Below, one piece after another: positions 11,161 to 20,994 of a stretch of 64,000 bases of DNA. Made by a program: the position numbers and the translations under genes. The DNA lies in the NCBI GenBank assembly GCA_039111635.1, contig JBCAQO010000001.1, forward strand, positions 2,976,001 to 3,040,000, read 5' to 3'. How positions within the stretch are numbered: the stretch's first letter is position 1; every line of letters starts with the position of its first letter. The notes under the pieces were generated by a model. It searched no databases, was not told the DNA's origin, and saw only the letters and a list, made by a program, of their open reading frames with translations. This DNA is from Heterobasidion occidentale. Lineage: Eukaryota > Basidiomycota > Agaricomycetes > Russulales > Bondarzewiaceae.

Positions 11161-11986
11161 TCAGTCTCCCCAGCTCTTCGAGAGCGAGCCGACGCCGTCG
11201 ACGCTGAACGCGTTGTTGACGGGCGGGCTGCCTTCGCGCACGACCTTGCATGCCGACGACCTCGTCAGTCAGATAGCCGCGTGGACGTGAAAAGAGTGCA
11301 CCCACCTCTTCGCCCTCCGATCGTTCTGCCGGCACATCCGCAGACGAGCCGCCCTGCTCCTCGATGACGCCCACCCGCGCGTGGCTCCGACCGCGCCGCG
11401 CGAACGCCCCAGCAGCAGAGGGCCCGACGACCCTGACGACGCGCACGTTCAGCGCGGGGCGCTCCTCGCCGTCGCCGTTATCGGGGTCGTGGGAGGCCGA
11501 GTCCGACGTCTGCGCGGTCTCGACCGACGGCTGCGGGGACGGGAAGCGGCCTGAGCGGGACGTGGACGGGTCCGAGTAGGTCGGAAGGGCCTTGTTGCGG
11601 AGGTTGAAGGGGAGGGGCGTGTTCAGGCTGACCATCTTGCTGCCGGGGGACAGACGGGGAGGTCAGAGGCGCGCGGGGGGCGGGGGGATAAGGGGGCTGC
11701 TCACCCTTCTTTCGAGCGGACGATGCCTCGGAGGCGCTCGGCCATGCGCTCGGGGTCTACGACGACGGCATTGCGGATGGGTCTGCGGGAGGCGGGGGTC
11801 AGTGTTGGAGATGGGAAGGGGCGAAAGGAAAGGAGCTCACGCCGGTTCTTCGGTCTGGGGGATAAGGCGAGTTCGCTCGTCGGGCTGGGACGACTGGCGG
11901 GGACGCGATCAGCCAGGAGCGACGGGGAGCACGAGGCGGGGACTGACCGTGCTATCTGAGCGGGTGCGAAAGCAGCAGCAGAACAT
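11161..11986 (-). CDS. Small Cys-start protein, possibly LAMTOR1/Ego1-like
   Basis: Five-exon gene, start ATG at 11986: MFCCCFRTRSDST, then DERTRLIPQTEEP, PIRNAVVVDPERMAERLRGIV, SKMVSLNTPLPFNL, and a Ser/Pro/Arg-rich end finishing SVDGVGSLSKSWGD. All introns start GT and keep frame. The CCC cluster near the N-terminus, followed by an acidic/basic RxRLIPxxxE segment, resembles the lipid-anchored N-terminus of LAMTOR1/Ego1, the lysosomal TORC1 scaffold. Position 2 is Phe, not Gly, so N-myristoylation is not expected; palmitoylation could occur. The family assignment is inference and it may be an unrelated membrane-associated protein. It shares a 141 bp promoter with TRS65. Confidence 0.5.
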
Positions 11987-12127
11987 GAGTGGAGGTGGAG
12001 AGGAGGAGGGGGCTAGTGATAGTGGTCGATGGACTTGTGGTGGTTCATGACTAGGACGGCGAGTCGACCCGATCGGGGTCTAGTATGGCGACGCGCTTCG
12101 AGTGCCCGAGGCCGCGATACCTTGCAA
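11987..12127. promoter_or_regulatory. Bidirectional promoter, LAMTOR1-like / TRS65
   Basis: The 141 bp between the two divergent start codons. No TATA box was recognised. Confidence 0.5.
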
Positions 12128-15100
12128 ATGGCGACGTTGGCCCAGCTCGTCAACGCCTCCGCCCTCGACGTCCTCGTCCCCAACACCGCACTCGCCTTCC
12201 CTTCCAACGACATATCCCCCCCAAAATGGCTCGACCAGCTCAAGTCCCACGCCGTAGACAGAAGGCTGGCCTTCTTCGGTGCGTCTCCCTCGCGGCCTCT
12301 CTACATACTGTCTTGCAACTCGCCGCGCCGTCTCGACAGATGAGCATCTGCAGTTCCTGCTCATCCTCAGGATACAGTCCCTCGCGGACACGCTGGAAGA
12401 CCCGGCGCACCCGCCCATCGCCCTCCTCTCCTTCCTCGCACACGTCCAGGTCTCCTACGACGCGTCCTACATCTCCCCGGTCTCCTTCTCCTCCTCGCCC
12501 TCGCCAGGCCTGCTCACCCCAGCGGTCCGCATCTCCACGCCCCCACGCGCATCGTCACTCAAGCCCCGCGTCCACGTCCCGCCCAACATCGTCCCGCCGG
12601 CAACGCCGAATCCAACGCCTCTGACGACTGAACAGGACCGCAGATACGTCAAGGCGGAGGGCACCCCGTTGGCCTCGGGCGTGTGGGGGGACGCGAAAGA
12701 CGGCAAGGAGTCCTTCGCGCTCTTGTGGGATGCCGCGACAAAAGAATGGGTCGCCGTCTACTCGATGTCCGTCAACGTCGGTGAGCGATCCTCGCCTACT
12801 CTATCCCGCGCGGGGATCATCTCACTTTGTCGCAGTCTTTCTGCGGATGAACATTCATGATCCTTTGCTGTGCTTGACGGTCTCGACGACCCTGCGCGAG
12901 AAGCCGGTATCGGTCACGCCCGCGCGCAAACACCTTGCGACCCTCATCGCCGCAGCAGGCGGGCTCCCAAAACCACTCGCCGTGCTCAACGGGGCAGACA
13001 ACGACGACGACGAGCCAAGAAAACAAACTGGGCTCGATGAAGTCAATTTACTGGGTGGTCTGCTCTCCGGTGAGCGCGCAACTGTCCTCTAGTCTGTGTC
13101 TAGGGTCTGATTGCCGCGACAAGGATCGACGTTCGCTCATCAAACGGACAAGCCCCTGGATCTGCCCACCACCAGGCTGGGCCCAAGAACACGTAGAACG
13201 GAGTTCGCGCTCGGGCCCACACCCGTGCGACCGCCTTCGCCGCGCTCAGCGTCCGCGCTTTCCCCGACCACCGTGACCGCGCCCGTCCACCCGACGCTCC
13301 GCAAATCCTTCCGCAAAACGCTCCAGACCGTGTCCGGCTTCCGCGTGCGCATGCGCACCGTCTTCGTCCCGTACGTCCTCCTCCCGCAGCCCGACGCCGA
13401 GCGCGCGCGCGACCTGGACGACGAGATGGACGAGCTCGCGGCCGGGCACACGGAGCGCACCGTCGTGCTGTGCGTCGAGATCGAGAACTCGGGCGAGTCC
13501 GGGCACGGGTTCTCCGTCGACGACATCGACGTGCGCGTGAGCGGCGGGGAGGGCACGCGCGTGCGGCTCATCACGTGGGACGAGGGCAAGGTCTTTCCGA
13601 TCAAGATGCTGGGCATGGAGCAGTACAACGTGCTCTACGCCGTCGAGTTCCTCGCGTCCGCGCTGCCGGAGAAGCAGCCGCTGCTCGGCGGCGCGGAACC
13701 CCCGCGGAGGCGGAGATGCAGCGCGCGGTGACGATCAACGTGCACGGGCGCCCGTTCGAGGTGTCCGCGTCCGGCATGCTGTATCCGACGCAGACGTTCG
13801 TGTCGCGCTGGAACTGCGTCCTCGACCTGTCGCTGCAGCGCAACCGCGACTCGCTCAGCGTGCTATGACCGTCGACGACGAGTTCTCCGCGCCGCGCTCC
13901 GGCGGGAAGAGCACCGGCGTGACCCTCACAACGCGCTCCCGGAACCCGCATCCCCGTTCCCCACTGCTACGCCCTACACCGCCATGTCCCTCGCTTCACA
14001 ACAACAACAACAGCAGCAGCAGCACCCACCCAATCCCACCTCCAACGCCGTCGCAGGAAACAAACGGCACACGCTCCCCACCACCGTTCCCGGCAAGTGC
14101 CCAAACCGCCAATGAACTACCGTTCCTCGACCTCGCTCAACCCCGCGAACCGCCGCGACAGCTACCCGACCACGTCCCCGAGCCCGCTCTCAAAGGTCGC
14201 CTACACCCTCCCTCGATCGCCGTGCAGTCGTACGCCGCACGCCCACGACGCCCACACGACCTTCGCGCCGCCCCCGCCCACGCCCATGGTCACCTCCGGC
14301 TTCGGCGGCATCCCGCCCCCGGCGCCGCTCAGCCCCATGCTGCCCACCGGCGCCGCGGACGAGGGCTTCGACGCGATGCCGCCGCCGACCCCGGCGTATC
14401 CCGCGTACCCGTCCTTGCCGCTGCCGCCGACGCCGCGCGCGCAGGGCCCCGTGGCGGGCTGGGGCGGGAGCGTGGGCCCGACGGTCGAGATCCCGCGGTC
14501 GCGCGGCCACGCGGAGCCGATGACGGCCGCGGGACTGGGCGGCGTGTCGCCCAGCGCGCTCGGCCCGCGGGTGGGCGGTGGCATGCACGGGGCCGAGCAC
14601 GACCAGGCGCAGGAGGGCGAGAAGGTGGTCGTGTCGGTGGGGCTGCTGTCGCACCGAAACGGGGCGGACGAGATGGGGGCGGCGGACGGCGGGGGCCCGC
14701 CGAAGATATACCCGCACGACCGGTTCACGCTGGATGTGTTCGTGTTTAACCAGAGCTCGTGGACGCGGCGGTTCGAGGTGAGCTGTCCGGAGCGGCGGAG
14801 GCGGCGGCAGATGGACGGCGCGGGGAAGGGCGGGGCGGCGGGCCTCGGCTACGGCTATGGCCACGGCCACGGCGTCGTGCCGCTGGAGAACCGCGTGCGC
14901 GTGGGGTGAGCGCGTCTCTTGTCCGTCTCTGTTCTCGCTGGGCGCTGACACCGAGGCTCGGATGGCCTGTGCGCGCGACAGCCCGCTGAAGCCGTCGACG
15001 TGCCAGTCGGTGAGGATGGACTTCCTCGCGCTCGCGCCGGGCGTGCATCCGATCGAGACGCTGACGCTGACGGACGTCGAGACGGGGTACTCCATCAACC

Positions 15101-15212
15101 TGCGGTGCGTGGCGTTGCTTTCTGCTTTCTGCGCGACGTCTGCGGGCCCCGCTGACGCGCGGCGCACAGGTCCGTCATGGACGTCGTCGTCCACGAGCAG
15201 CGGGGGCGGTGA
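12128..15212 (+). CDS. TRS65: TRAPP II complex subunit Trs65
   Basis: Trs65 belongs to TRAPP II, the Rab exchange-factor complex of the late Golgi. The start is MATLAQLVNAS at 12128. Conserved segments are VFLRMNIHDPLLCLTVSTTLREKP, RKSFRKTLQTVSGFRVRMRTVFVPY, EQYNVLYAVEFL, YPTQTFVSRWNCVLDLS, DRFTLDVFVFNQSSWTRRFEV, and near the end CQSVRMDFLALAPGVHPIETL and LRSVMDVVVHEQ, all diagnostic. Introns fit at about 12280-12340, 12781-12836, 13070-13123, 14897-14982 and 15104-15170. Between 13.69 and 14.10 kb the conserved reading hops frame four times, each time as if one base were missing (C-run 13699-13703; 13861-13866; 13924-13932; 14092-14100). No introns explain this. Confidence 0.88.
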
Positions 15213-15776
15213 CCCCGCGCATTTCCCGGGAGTCAATAACTTATTTTCGACGTCTTGTATACCACACACACACGCGTGTATTTGTGCGCAGCGGCAGGGA
15301 GAATAGAATGCTGGCCCGATGCGTTTTTTGAGTGCAGGCCACGGTGAAGCCCCGGAGAAAAACAGCAACGTCCGCGCCTGCGCCGAATGGAGTTAGCGAG
15401 CGGGACCCGACTCGTCGCCCTAAATTACAGGACGTTTTCTAAAGTTATTATGAAGTGCCCGCTTATCTTGCGGCTCCGTCGCGCGGAGTCGAAACTTTGC
15501 ACTTGATTTGCAACTCAGTTGGTGCTGCATGACCTGGCGGTCTCCCCCCCTCTGCCTCATAGGGAATCGGTCGGCCCCCCGTGGATTTCGGCAGGGGAAG
15601 GGCTAGACATCTGCGAACGCTCTGCTCTCCGCTTCCGGGTGGTGAACGGCCAGTTTACGAGAAAAAAAAGAGCCTTCTGCAGGCGATCCGCATCCAGTCA
15701 ATTATACAGACATGTCGTAGAGATGAGACAGATCATATACACCCATGGTACATCTTCCTGCAATACATCTGCCTGA
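15213..15776. other. Convergent intergenic, TRS65 / bZIP
   Basis: About 560 bp between two stop codons. It has lower GC than the genes, with a CA-rich patch at 15261-15275. No gene seen. Confidence 0.55.
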
Positions 15777-16997
15777 TCAGGTGTCGCGGTCCTTGCTGCT
15801 CCCTTCGCCCTTGTCCTTGGATTTGTCCGTCCCGTCTTTGCCTTCTCCCCCAGCGTCAGAAGCGGGAGGTAGAAAGTCGCCCGTGGCGCGCTTACTCTTC
15901 AGCATCACGATCTCCTTCAGCCATCCGTTCTCGCGGCGCAGGTCCGAGGCCTCCTGCTCGAGCTCGTCGACGCGCCCGGTCAGGTCCGACACGGTGCGCT
16001 CGAGGTTCAGCGTCTTTTGTTTCTTCTTGATCCTGAAGCGCGCTGTGGAGGAGACAGGAGCGCGCGCGCTCGACGTCAGGCCGGGAGAGGCGAGGAAGCG
16101 GGCGAGGACGAGGGCTTACCGGAGGCGGCGGTATTTCGCCTGCGCTTCTCCTCGCTCATGCCGAGTTCGGGGTCGACGGGGCTGCCGGCCTGCGTGCCCG
16201 CGTCGGGAGAGCCCTGCGGGGACGCGGACCTCGTCGCTCGAGACGTAGATGCGACGGGCTGCTGCTGCTGCTGGGTATTGATGCGAGGTAGAGGAGTCTG
16301 AGGTAACGGCGGCAGGGAAGGGAGCGTCTGCAGCGGAGGCAGCGATTGTCCGTCCTGGGGGAACGCAAAAGGAAAGGGAGGCGCGTGGAACTGCTGAGGC
16401 ACCGGAACCTGCTGCTGTTGCTGTGGGTGCTGCTGCTGCTGCTGCGCGTCGGCCGCGTGGAGGAGCGAAGGAAACTGGGCGTAGAGGCTCGGCGGGATTT
16501 GTGGCGGGTATCGGTTTGGATCGTTGGGGATATTGGCGGACGGAAAGCCGGACTGCACGGGCAGGTACATGTACGCCTCTTGGAGCGCGCTCAGCGCGCG
16601 CGCAAGGGCCTCGTAGCCTTCGACGGGTGTCCCAGGAGGCAGCTGCATATTAGGCGGGCCCTGTACGCTTGGTCCTGGCATGTGGGGGACCGGCGGAGGG
16701 CCCTGCGAATATTGTGTGAGCTTGGGCACGATGTGAGCGATCGCGGGACAGCGGGCTCACCATACTCGACTGGGGACGCGAATTGGACGGCGCGGCGGAG
16801 GAGGCGCTCGCGGATCTGGTCCTGTGAGAACGGGTGGTCGTGTGGGGAGGGTGCCCCGAAGGGTTGGAGTGATCCTTGTCCATGTCGAAGGAGAAAGAGA
16901 GGTTTTCCCAGAGGTCGAGTTCGCTCTGCACGCCTGCAAAGTCGAAAGAATTGAGGGCTTCTTCGGAGGGCGCGGCCTCGGTTCTCAATGCAAGCAT
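15777..16997 (-). CDS. bZIP transcription factor, CYS3/MetR/GCN4 type
   Basis: About 360 residues. The C-terminal basic region RRRNTAASARFRIKKKQK runs into a leucine zipper (LERTVSDLTGRVDELEQEA..., ENGWLKEIVMLK). The NTAASARFR signature and the NGWLK motif match fungal CYS3/MetR sulfur regulators and CPC1/GCN4 relatives. The N-terminal half is a Pro/Gln-rich activation region with two glutamine stretches (about 16260-16275 and 16410-16445) and a possible acidic-aromatic patch, SELDLWENLSFSFDMD. Two introns fit; the second splits the basic region between NTAAS and ARFR. Upstream ATGs at 17065, 17050 and 17100 suggest translational control. A TGACTCA site lies in the shared upstream region. Confidence 0.9.
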
Positions 16998-16999
16998 GT

Positions 17000-17065
17000 T
17001 TAACGGGCGTCAGAGGGGATATGGCTTCGAAACGGGTGGAAAGCAGGCATGCGGAGTGCAGGCAT
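17000..17065 (-). promoter_or_regulatory. Upstream ORF of the bZIP gene
   Basis: ATG at 17065, with a second in-frame ATG at 17050, encodes 21 residues and stops at TAA 17002-17000, two bases before the main ATG. A different upstream ATG at 17100 opens a frame that overlaps the main start out of frame and runs to 16591. Whether they are in the mature leader depends on the transcription start, which I cannot see. Confidence 0.45.
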
Positions 17066-17580
17066 TGGAGGAGAGCGCGGTGGTGTGGGTGATTCGCCAT
17101 AAAGACACAAGATGGCGACAGCGCGCGCATTACAGATCTACGGCAGCCACCGCCGCGGCTTTTTGCAATTGCGTCTGTTCCAGTGTGGGCGTGCACTTTG
17201 TGGGGAGGAGAAGCTCGACCGGCGTCCGTCGACGCTCTCGTGCAGTCACTGCACGGCTGCGATCGAATTGGGGTCGTGGGTACAATGTGCGGAGGCAGCT
17301 GGGTGGGGGCGAAGCGATTCGAGAGGACGTGGAGGCGTCTCCAAGGGCGAGATCACGCATGGCAAGTCTCGCTCTCCCGTCGAGTTGCTCAAACTGACAG
17401 CCTCGCTCTATAAACCGATGGCGGTGTCGGGCTGGACAGCCACTGTGCCGCCGCAGATCTGGAGAACAGGAAGTCAAAACTATTCGGAATTCAACACAAT
17501 TCCGAATGCCCGCCAGTTTGGTCCCCTTGTTAGACGCGTCGGTCACAGCTGGCCACGCGAGCGTCACGCGAGTCACCCAC

Positions 17581-17587
17581 TGACTCA
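17581..17587. promoter_or_regulatory. TGACTCA (Gcn4/AP-1-type site)
   Basis: A perfect palindromic TGACTCA core about 118 bp upstream of the NPL4 ATG and about 585 bp upstream of the bZIP ATG. It is the known target core of Gcn4/CPC1-type bZIP proteins. Confidence 0.5.
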
Positions 17588-17704
17588 GCATGACGCAGTC
17601 CTTGGACGCGTCACCTTCCTCAGCAAAGCAGGGACCGCACAGCAGCACCGTTCATCCTACAACCACGATGGTCAGTCCGTTCTCCGTCTCCAGCCCCGCG
17701 AAAA

Positions 17705-20011
17705 ATGCTGAAGGCGCCGAAGCTGGTCAGGATCAGATCAAGAGACGGCAACTTTCGCTTCGAGGTCCAGCCCACAACCGATATATCCGAGCTGGTGGCC
17801 AAAGTACGTATTTGGAACACTTCATCTGGTCTCGCGTTCTAGCTCACGTTCGCTCGCTATCTTAGATCCTGGAAACGACCACGGATGCAGATGCCTCCAC
17901 TCTTGCGATCTCCAATCAGCCCCGAGGGAACGAGACCCTCGTCTCCACGCTGAAGGGCAGAAATCTGACTAACCTGGGATTGAAGTGCGCCCCTCTGCTT
18001 CACATCACGATCTCGTCGTCTGTTGTTGTTTTTGCTTGTAGTCACGGGGATCTTGTTTTTGTCACATACCAGCAACGTCCCTCTGCCAGTACCTCCCATG
18101 AACCCGTCTCTACCCCCCCGATTGTCCCGGCGCAATCCTCTGCATCCACAACAATTCCACGGCCGTGGGAAATCGTGCAAGAAGATCCCGTCGACCAGTA
18201 CTGGCGGACACAGGATGGCAAGATCCCTCGCAGTAGAGACTCCAAGTTCTGTCGACACGGTCCCAGCGGGATGTGTGATTACTGCATGCCCCTCGAACCA
18301 TATGACACAGCCTACCACTCAGAACACAGCATCAAGCACCTCTCATATCACGCGTATCTCAAGAAACTCACACCAAAGACCTCATCGATCGCCGCCGCCG
18401 CCTTGCCCCCTCTGACGCCGCCAGATTACCGAGTCAAAGTCCCTTGCCCGACCGGTGGCCACCCAAACTGGCCTGCGGGGATCTGCACGGCGTGCCAACC
18501 TTCAGCGATCACCCTACAGAGCCAACCGTTCAGGACAGTGGATCATCTCGAAATCGCGTCCATGGAAATCGTTGATCGTTTCTTGCAAGCTTGGAGGGCA
18601 ACAGGTCTGCAACGGTTCGGGTGGCTGATCGGACGCTATGAAGCCTATGACAAGGTCCCGATGGGTGTGAAAGCCGTCGTTGAGGCGATTCACGAGCCAC
18701 CGCAAGAAGGCGAACTGGATGGCCTTTCATTAGGTCTTCCCTGGGAGGACGAGCCTCGCATCAAGGAGCTTGCCAGATCCGCATCGGCGCCCCTCCAGAT
18801 TGTGGGATACATCTTCACTGATCTTGACCCCACGCCTGAGGACCGCACGAAGAACGTCTACAAGCGGCATCCAAACTCGTTCTTCCTCTCCTCGCTCGAG
18901 GTCATTTTCGCTGCACACATGCAGGCCAGCCACCCCATGTCCTCGCGGTCCTCGCCCACAGGCCAGTTCTCTTCGCGTCTCGTCACGGCGGTGCTCACCG
19001 GCACCGAGGACGGCGCGATCGACGTGTCGGCATATCAAGTGTCCGAGCAGGCTGTTGGGATGGTGCAGGCGGATATGATAGAGGCCAGCGTTGACCCAGG
19101 GACGATGCTTGTGAAGCACGAAAGCAGAGGCGAGGACGGCAACGATGCGCGGTACGTCCCGGACGTATTCTTCAGATACAAGAACGAGTACGGGATCGAG
19201 GTGAAGAAGAGCGCGAAGCCCGCCTTCCCAGTCGAGTACCTTCTAGTCAACGTGCGTATCTCCCAAATCACACCTTGACGCGAGCATTTATCGTTTGCTT
19301 TCGTTTGGACGCACGCAGGTGACTCATGGCTTCCCGCAAAATCCGTCGCCTGTCTTCCACTCGACCTCATTCACGATTGAGAACCGACCAGGGCTCGAGG
19401 ACCAGCGCATCGAGAGCGTCCTGCGGACGTTGAACGATAAGCGCGCGCCTGACGTGGGCGACAGTCGGCACGACAGGGACACGCCGCGTCGCTTCGAGCT
19501 CGCAAAGTGGTTGAGCGACTGGCATCTCATCGCGTTCCTGGGGACGTCCGGGCTCGTCTCCGAGGTGCGGCGTCCACTTTCGCTCGTCGTGCATATATAT
19601 GTATGCTGACCCGCAATCGATGTACAGGACGACATGAAAATCTTCATCCGCGTCGCGTCGAATCCCAACAAAGACGACCCTGCGATTCTGGACCCGATCC
19701 TCGCGACCGAGAGCTGGCACACGCTGGTGACCTTCGCGCGAGAAAGCGCCCGTGAGTGCCCCCTCATCCGTTTTCGCTGTCCTCTCTTTTCTGATACCCT
19801 TCACCTTCCAGCCCCGCCGCGCCCGTCGCAGGCCGCGCCATCGTCCGCTGGCCCCGGGTCGCACCGCATGGACGAAGACATCCCGCCCGAGCTGTTCGAC
19901 CAGATCGCGGACTCTAGCGGGAGCGGCGGCATGCGCGTGTGCCCGCACTGCACGTTCGAAAACGCGCCTGGAGGGCACGACTGCGAGGTGTGCGGGCTCC
20001 CGCTGAGCTGA
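17705..20011 (+). CDS. NPL4: Npl4, Cdc48/p97 ubiquitin cofactor
   Basis: With Ufd1, Npl4 delivers ubiquitinated proteins to Cdc48 in ER-associated and nuclear degradation. About 665 residues. The N-terminal UBX-like domain (MLKAPKLVRIRSRDGNFRFE) is followed by the zinc-binding Npl4 region (FCRHGPSGMCDYCMPLEPYD, then CPTGGHPNWPAGICTACQP) and the MPN-like core, including RFGWLIGRYEAYDKVPMGVKAVVEAIHEPPQ. The C-terminus is an NZF ubiquitin-binding finger, CPHCTFENAPGGHDCEVCGLPL. Introns of 55-75 nt lie near 17803-17866, 17984-18040, 19252-19318, 19565-19627 and 19750-19810. The start at 17705 is chosen because it begins the conserved domain. Confidence 0.95.
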
Positions 20012-20457
20012 GCTGAGCTGAGCTGGGCTGAAGTAGAGCAGAGCACAGCAGAGTAAGAGGGCGCTGTCCACCGCTGAGATATCACATATATAGCACGGGG
20101 TGGAGTCGGGTCGCAGGACGCAGTTTTTACATCTTGTAACACCTGACCAACGAGTCGAAGAAATGTACGCTGTGGTGCGTAGATGCTCGACGAGCGCCAA
20201 AGTTCCTCCGCTTTAACTGGGGACGGAGGGAACCGTCGTGATCACGTACGGACCGCCCCACTCGAGCACCTGTCAGGCAGCAGACTGACTCGCGCAAGTA
20301 AGTTAGAGAGCTGACGGCAGAGAGCTGCCGGGCGACGTGTGCATTGTGCGTATGTACATTGTTACCGAGTTGCCGATCCGGGCGTGCATGTACTTGGACG
20401 GAGCGCACGTGGAGGCGGGACGAAAAGCTCCGGTAAGATCTGTATGTGACAGGACAA

Positions 20458-20499
<42 letters not shown>

Positions 20500-20994
20500 A
20501 CAGGGATAGGACAGAATAAGACAGGGATAGGACAGGGATAGGACAGGGATAGGACAGGGATAGGACAATAGGCATGTGTGAGGGGTGTGTGGGTAGCGTG
20601 AACAGGATGGACAGTACGTGGCGCGTAGAGAGAGTCAACACAAGAGTTCGTGTCCTTCGTGGGCCGCGCCCACCGTCGTGATAAGCGGAAGAGTATAGAA
20701 GAAGAGAAGGGGAGGAACGACGGGCGAGTCGTATGCGTGCCGCGCGCGGAGAGCGAGACGTGACGTGATGAGGCGCAGAAGGACGAAGAGAGAGGGACAA
20801 GAGAAGGAAAGGGAGAGGGAGGGGGTTCGTTGCCGGGAGTGTTCGAATAAAGGCATGAGGGGAAGATAATAGACAAACAAAAGAAGAAAAGAAAAAAACT
20901 CGGAGCAAGACAGCGGCCGTCTCCGCCTTCGTGTACAGGCGTATGCCGGAGTGTGAAAGGGACGCAGCGCGCCAGCTTGTGCGCGGCGGCCGCC
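20012..20994. other. Convergent intergenic, NPL4 / Nudix
   Basis: Nearly 1 kb between two stop codons. It starts with AGCTG repeats just after the NPL4 stop and contains the ACAGGG satellite below. The minus-strand open frames reflect this repeat and Ser/Pro-rich noise, so I call no gene. Confidence 0.55.
20450..20566. repeat. (ACAGGG)n and GATAGGACAGG tandem repeats
   Basis: About ten copies of a 6 bp ACAGGG unit, then about five copies of an 11 bp GATAGGACAGG derivative. It is G-rich on the plus strand and lies in the convergent intergenic region. Confidence 0.9.

Larger units (their letters stand above)
16998..17704. promoter_or_regulatory. Bidirectional upstream region, bZIP / NPL4
   Basis: About 700 bp between divergent starts. 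It contains the bZIP upstream ORFs, a TATA-like CTATAAA (about 17407-17413), a cluster of GTCAC/GAGTCAC words around 17540-17580, and one perfect TGACTCA. Confidence 0.55.

Noticed and set aside
13681..14105. Programmed ribosomal frameshifting in TRS65
   Set aside because: No slippery heptamer or consistent signal at the four sites, and the same kind of break appears in unrelated genes.
20450..20566. Interstitial telomere-like repeat
   Set aside because: The unit is ACAGGG, not TTAGGG; it is an ordinary microsatellite.
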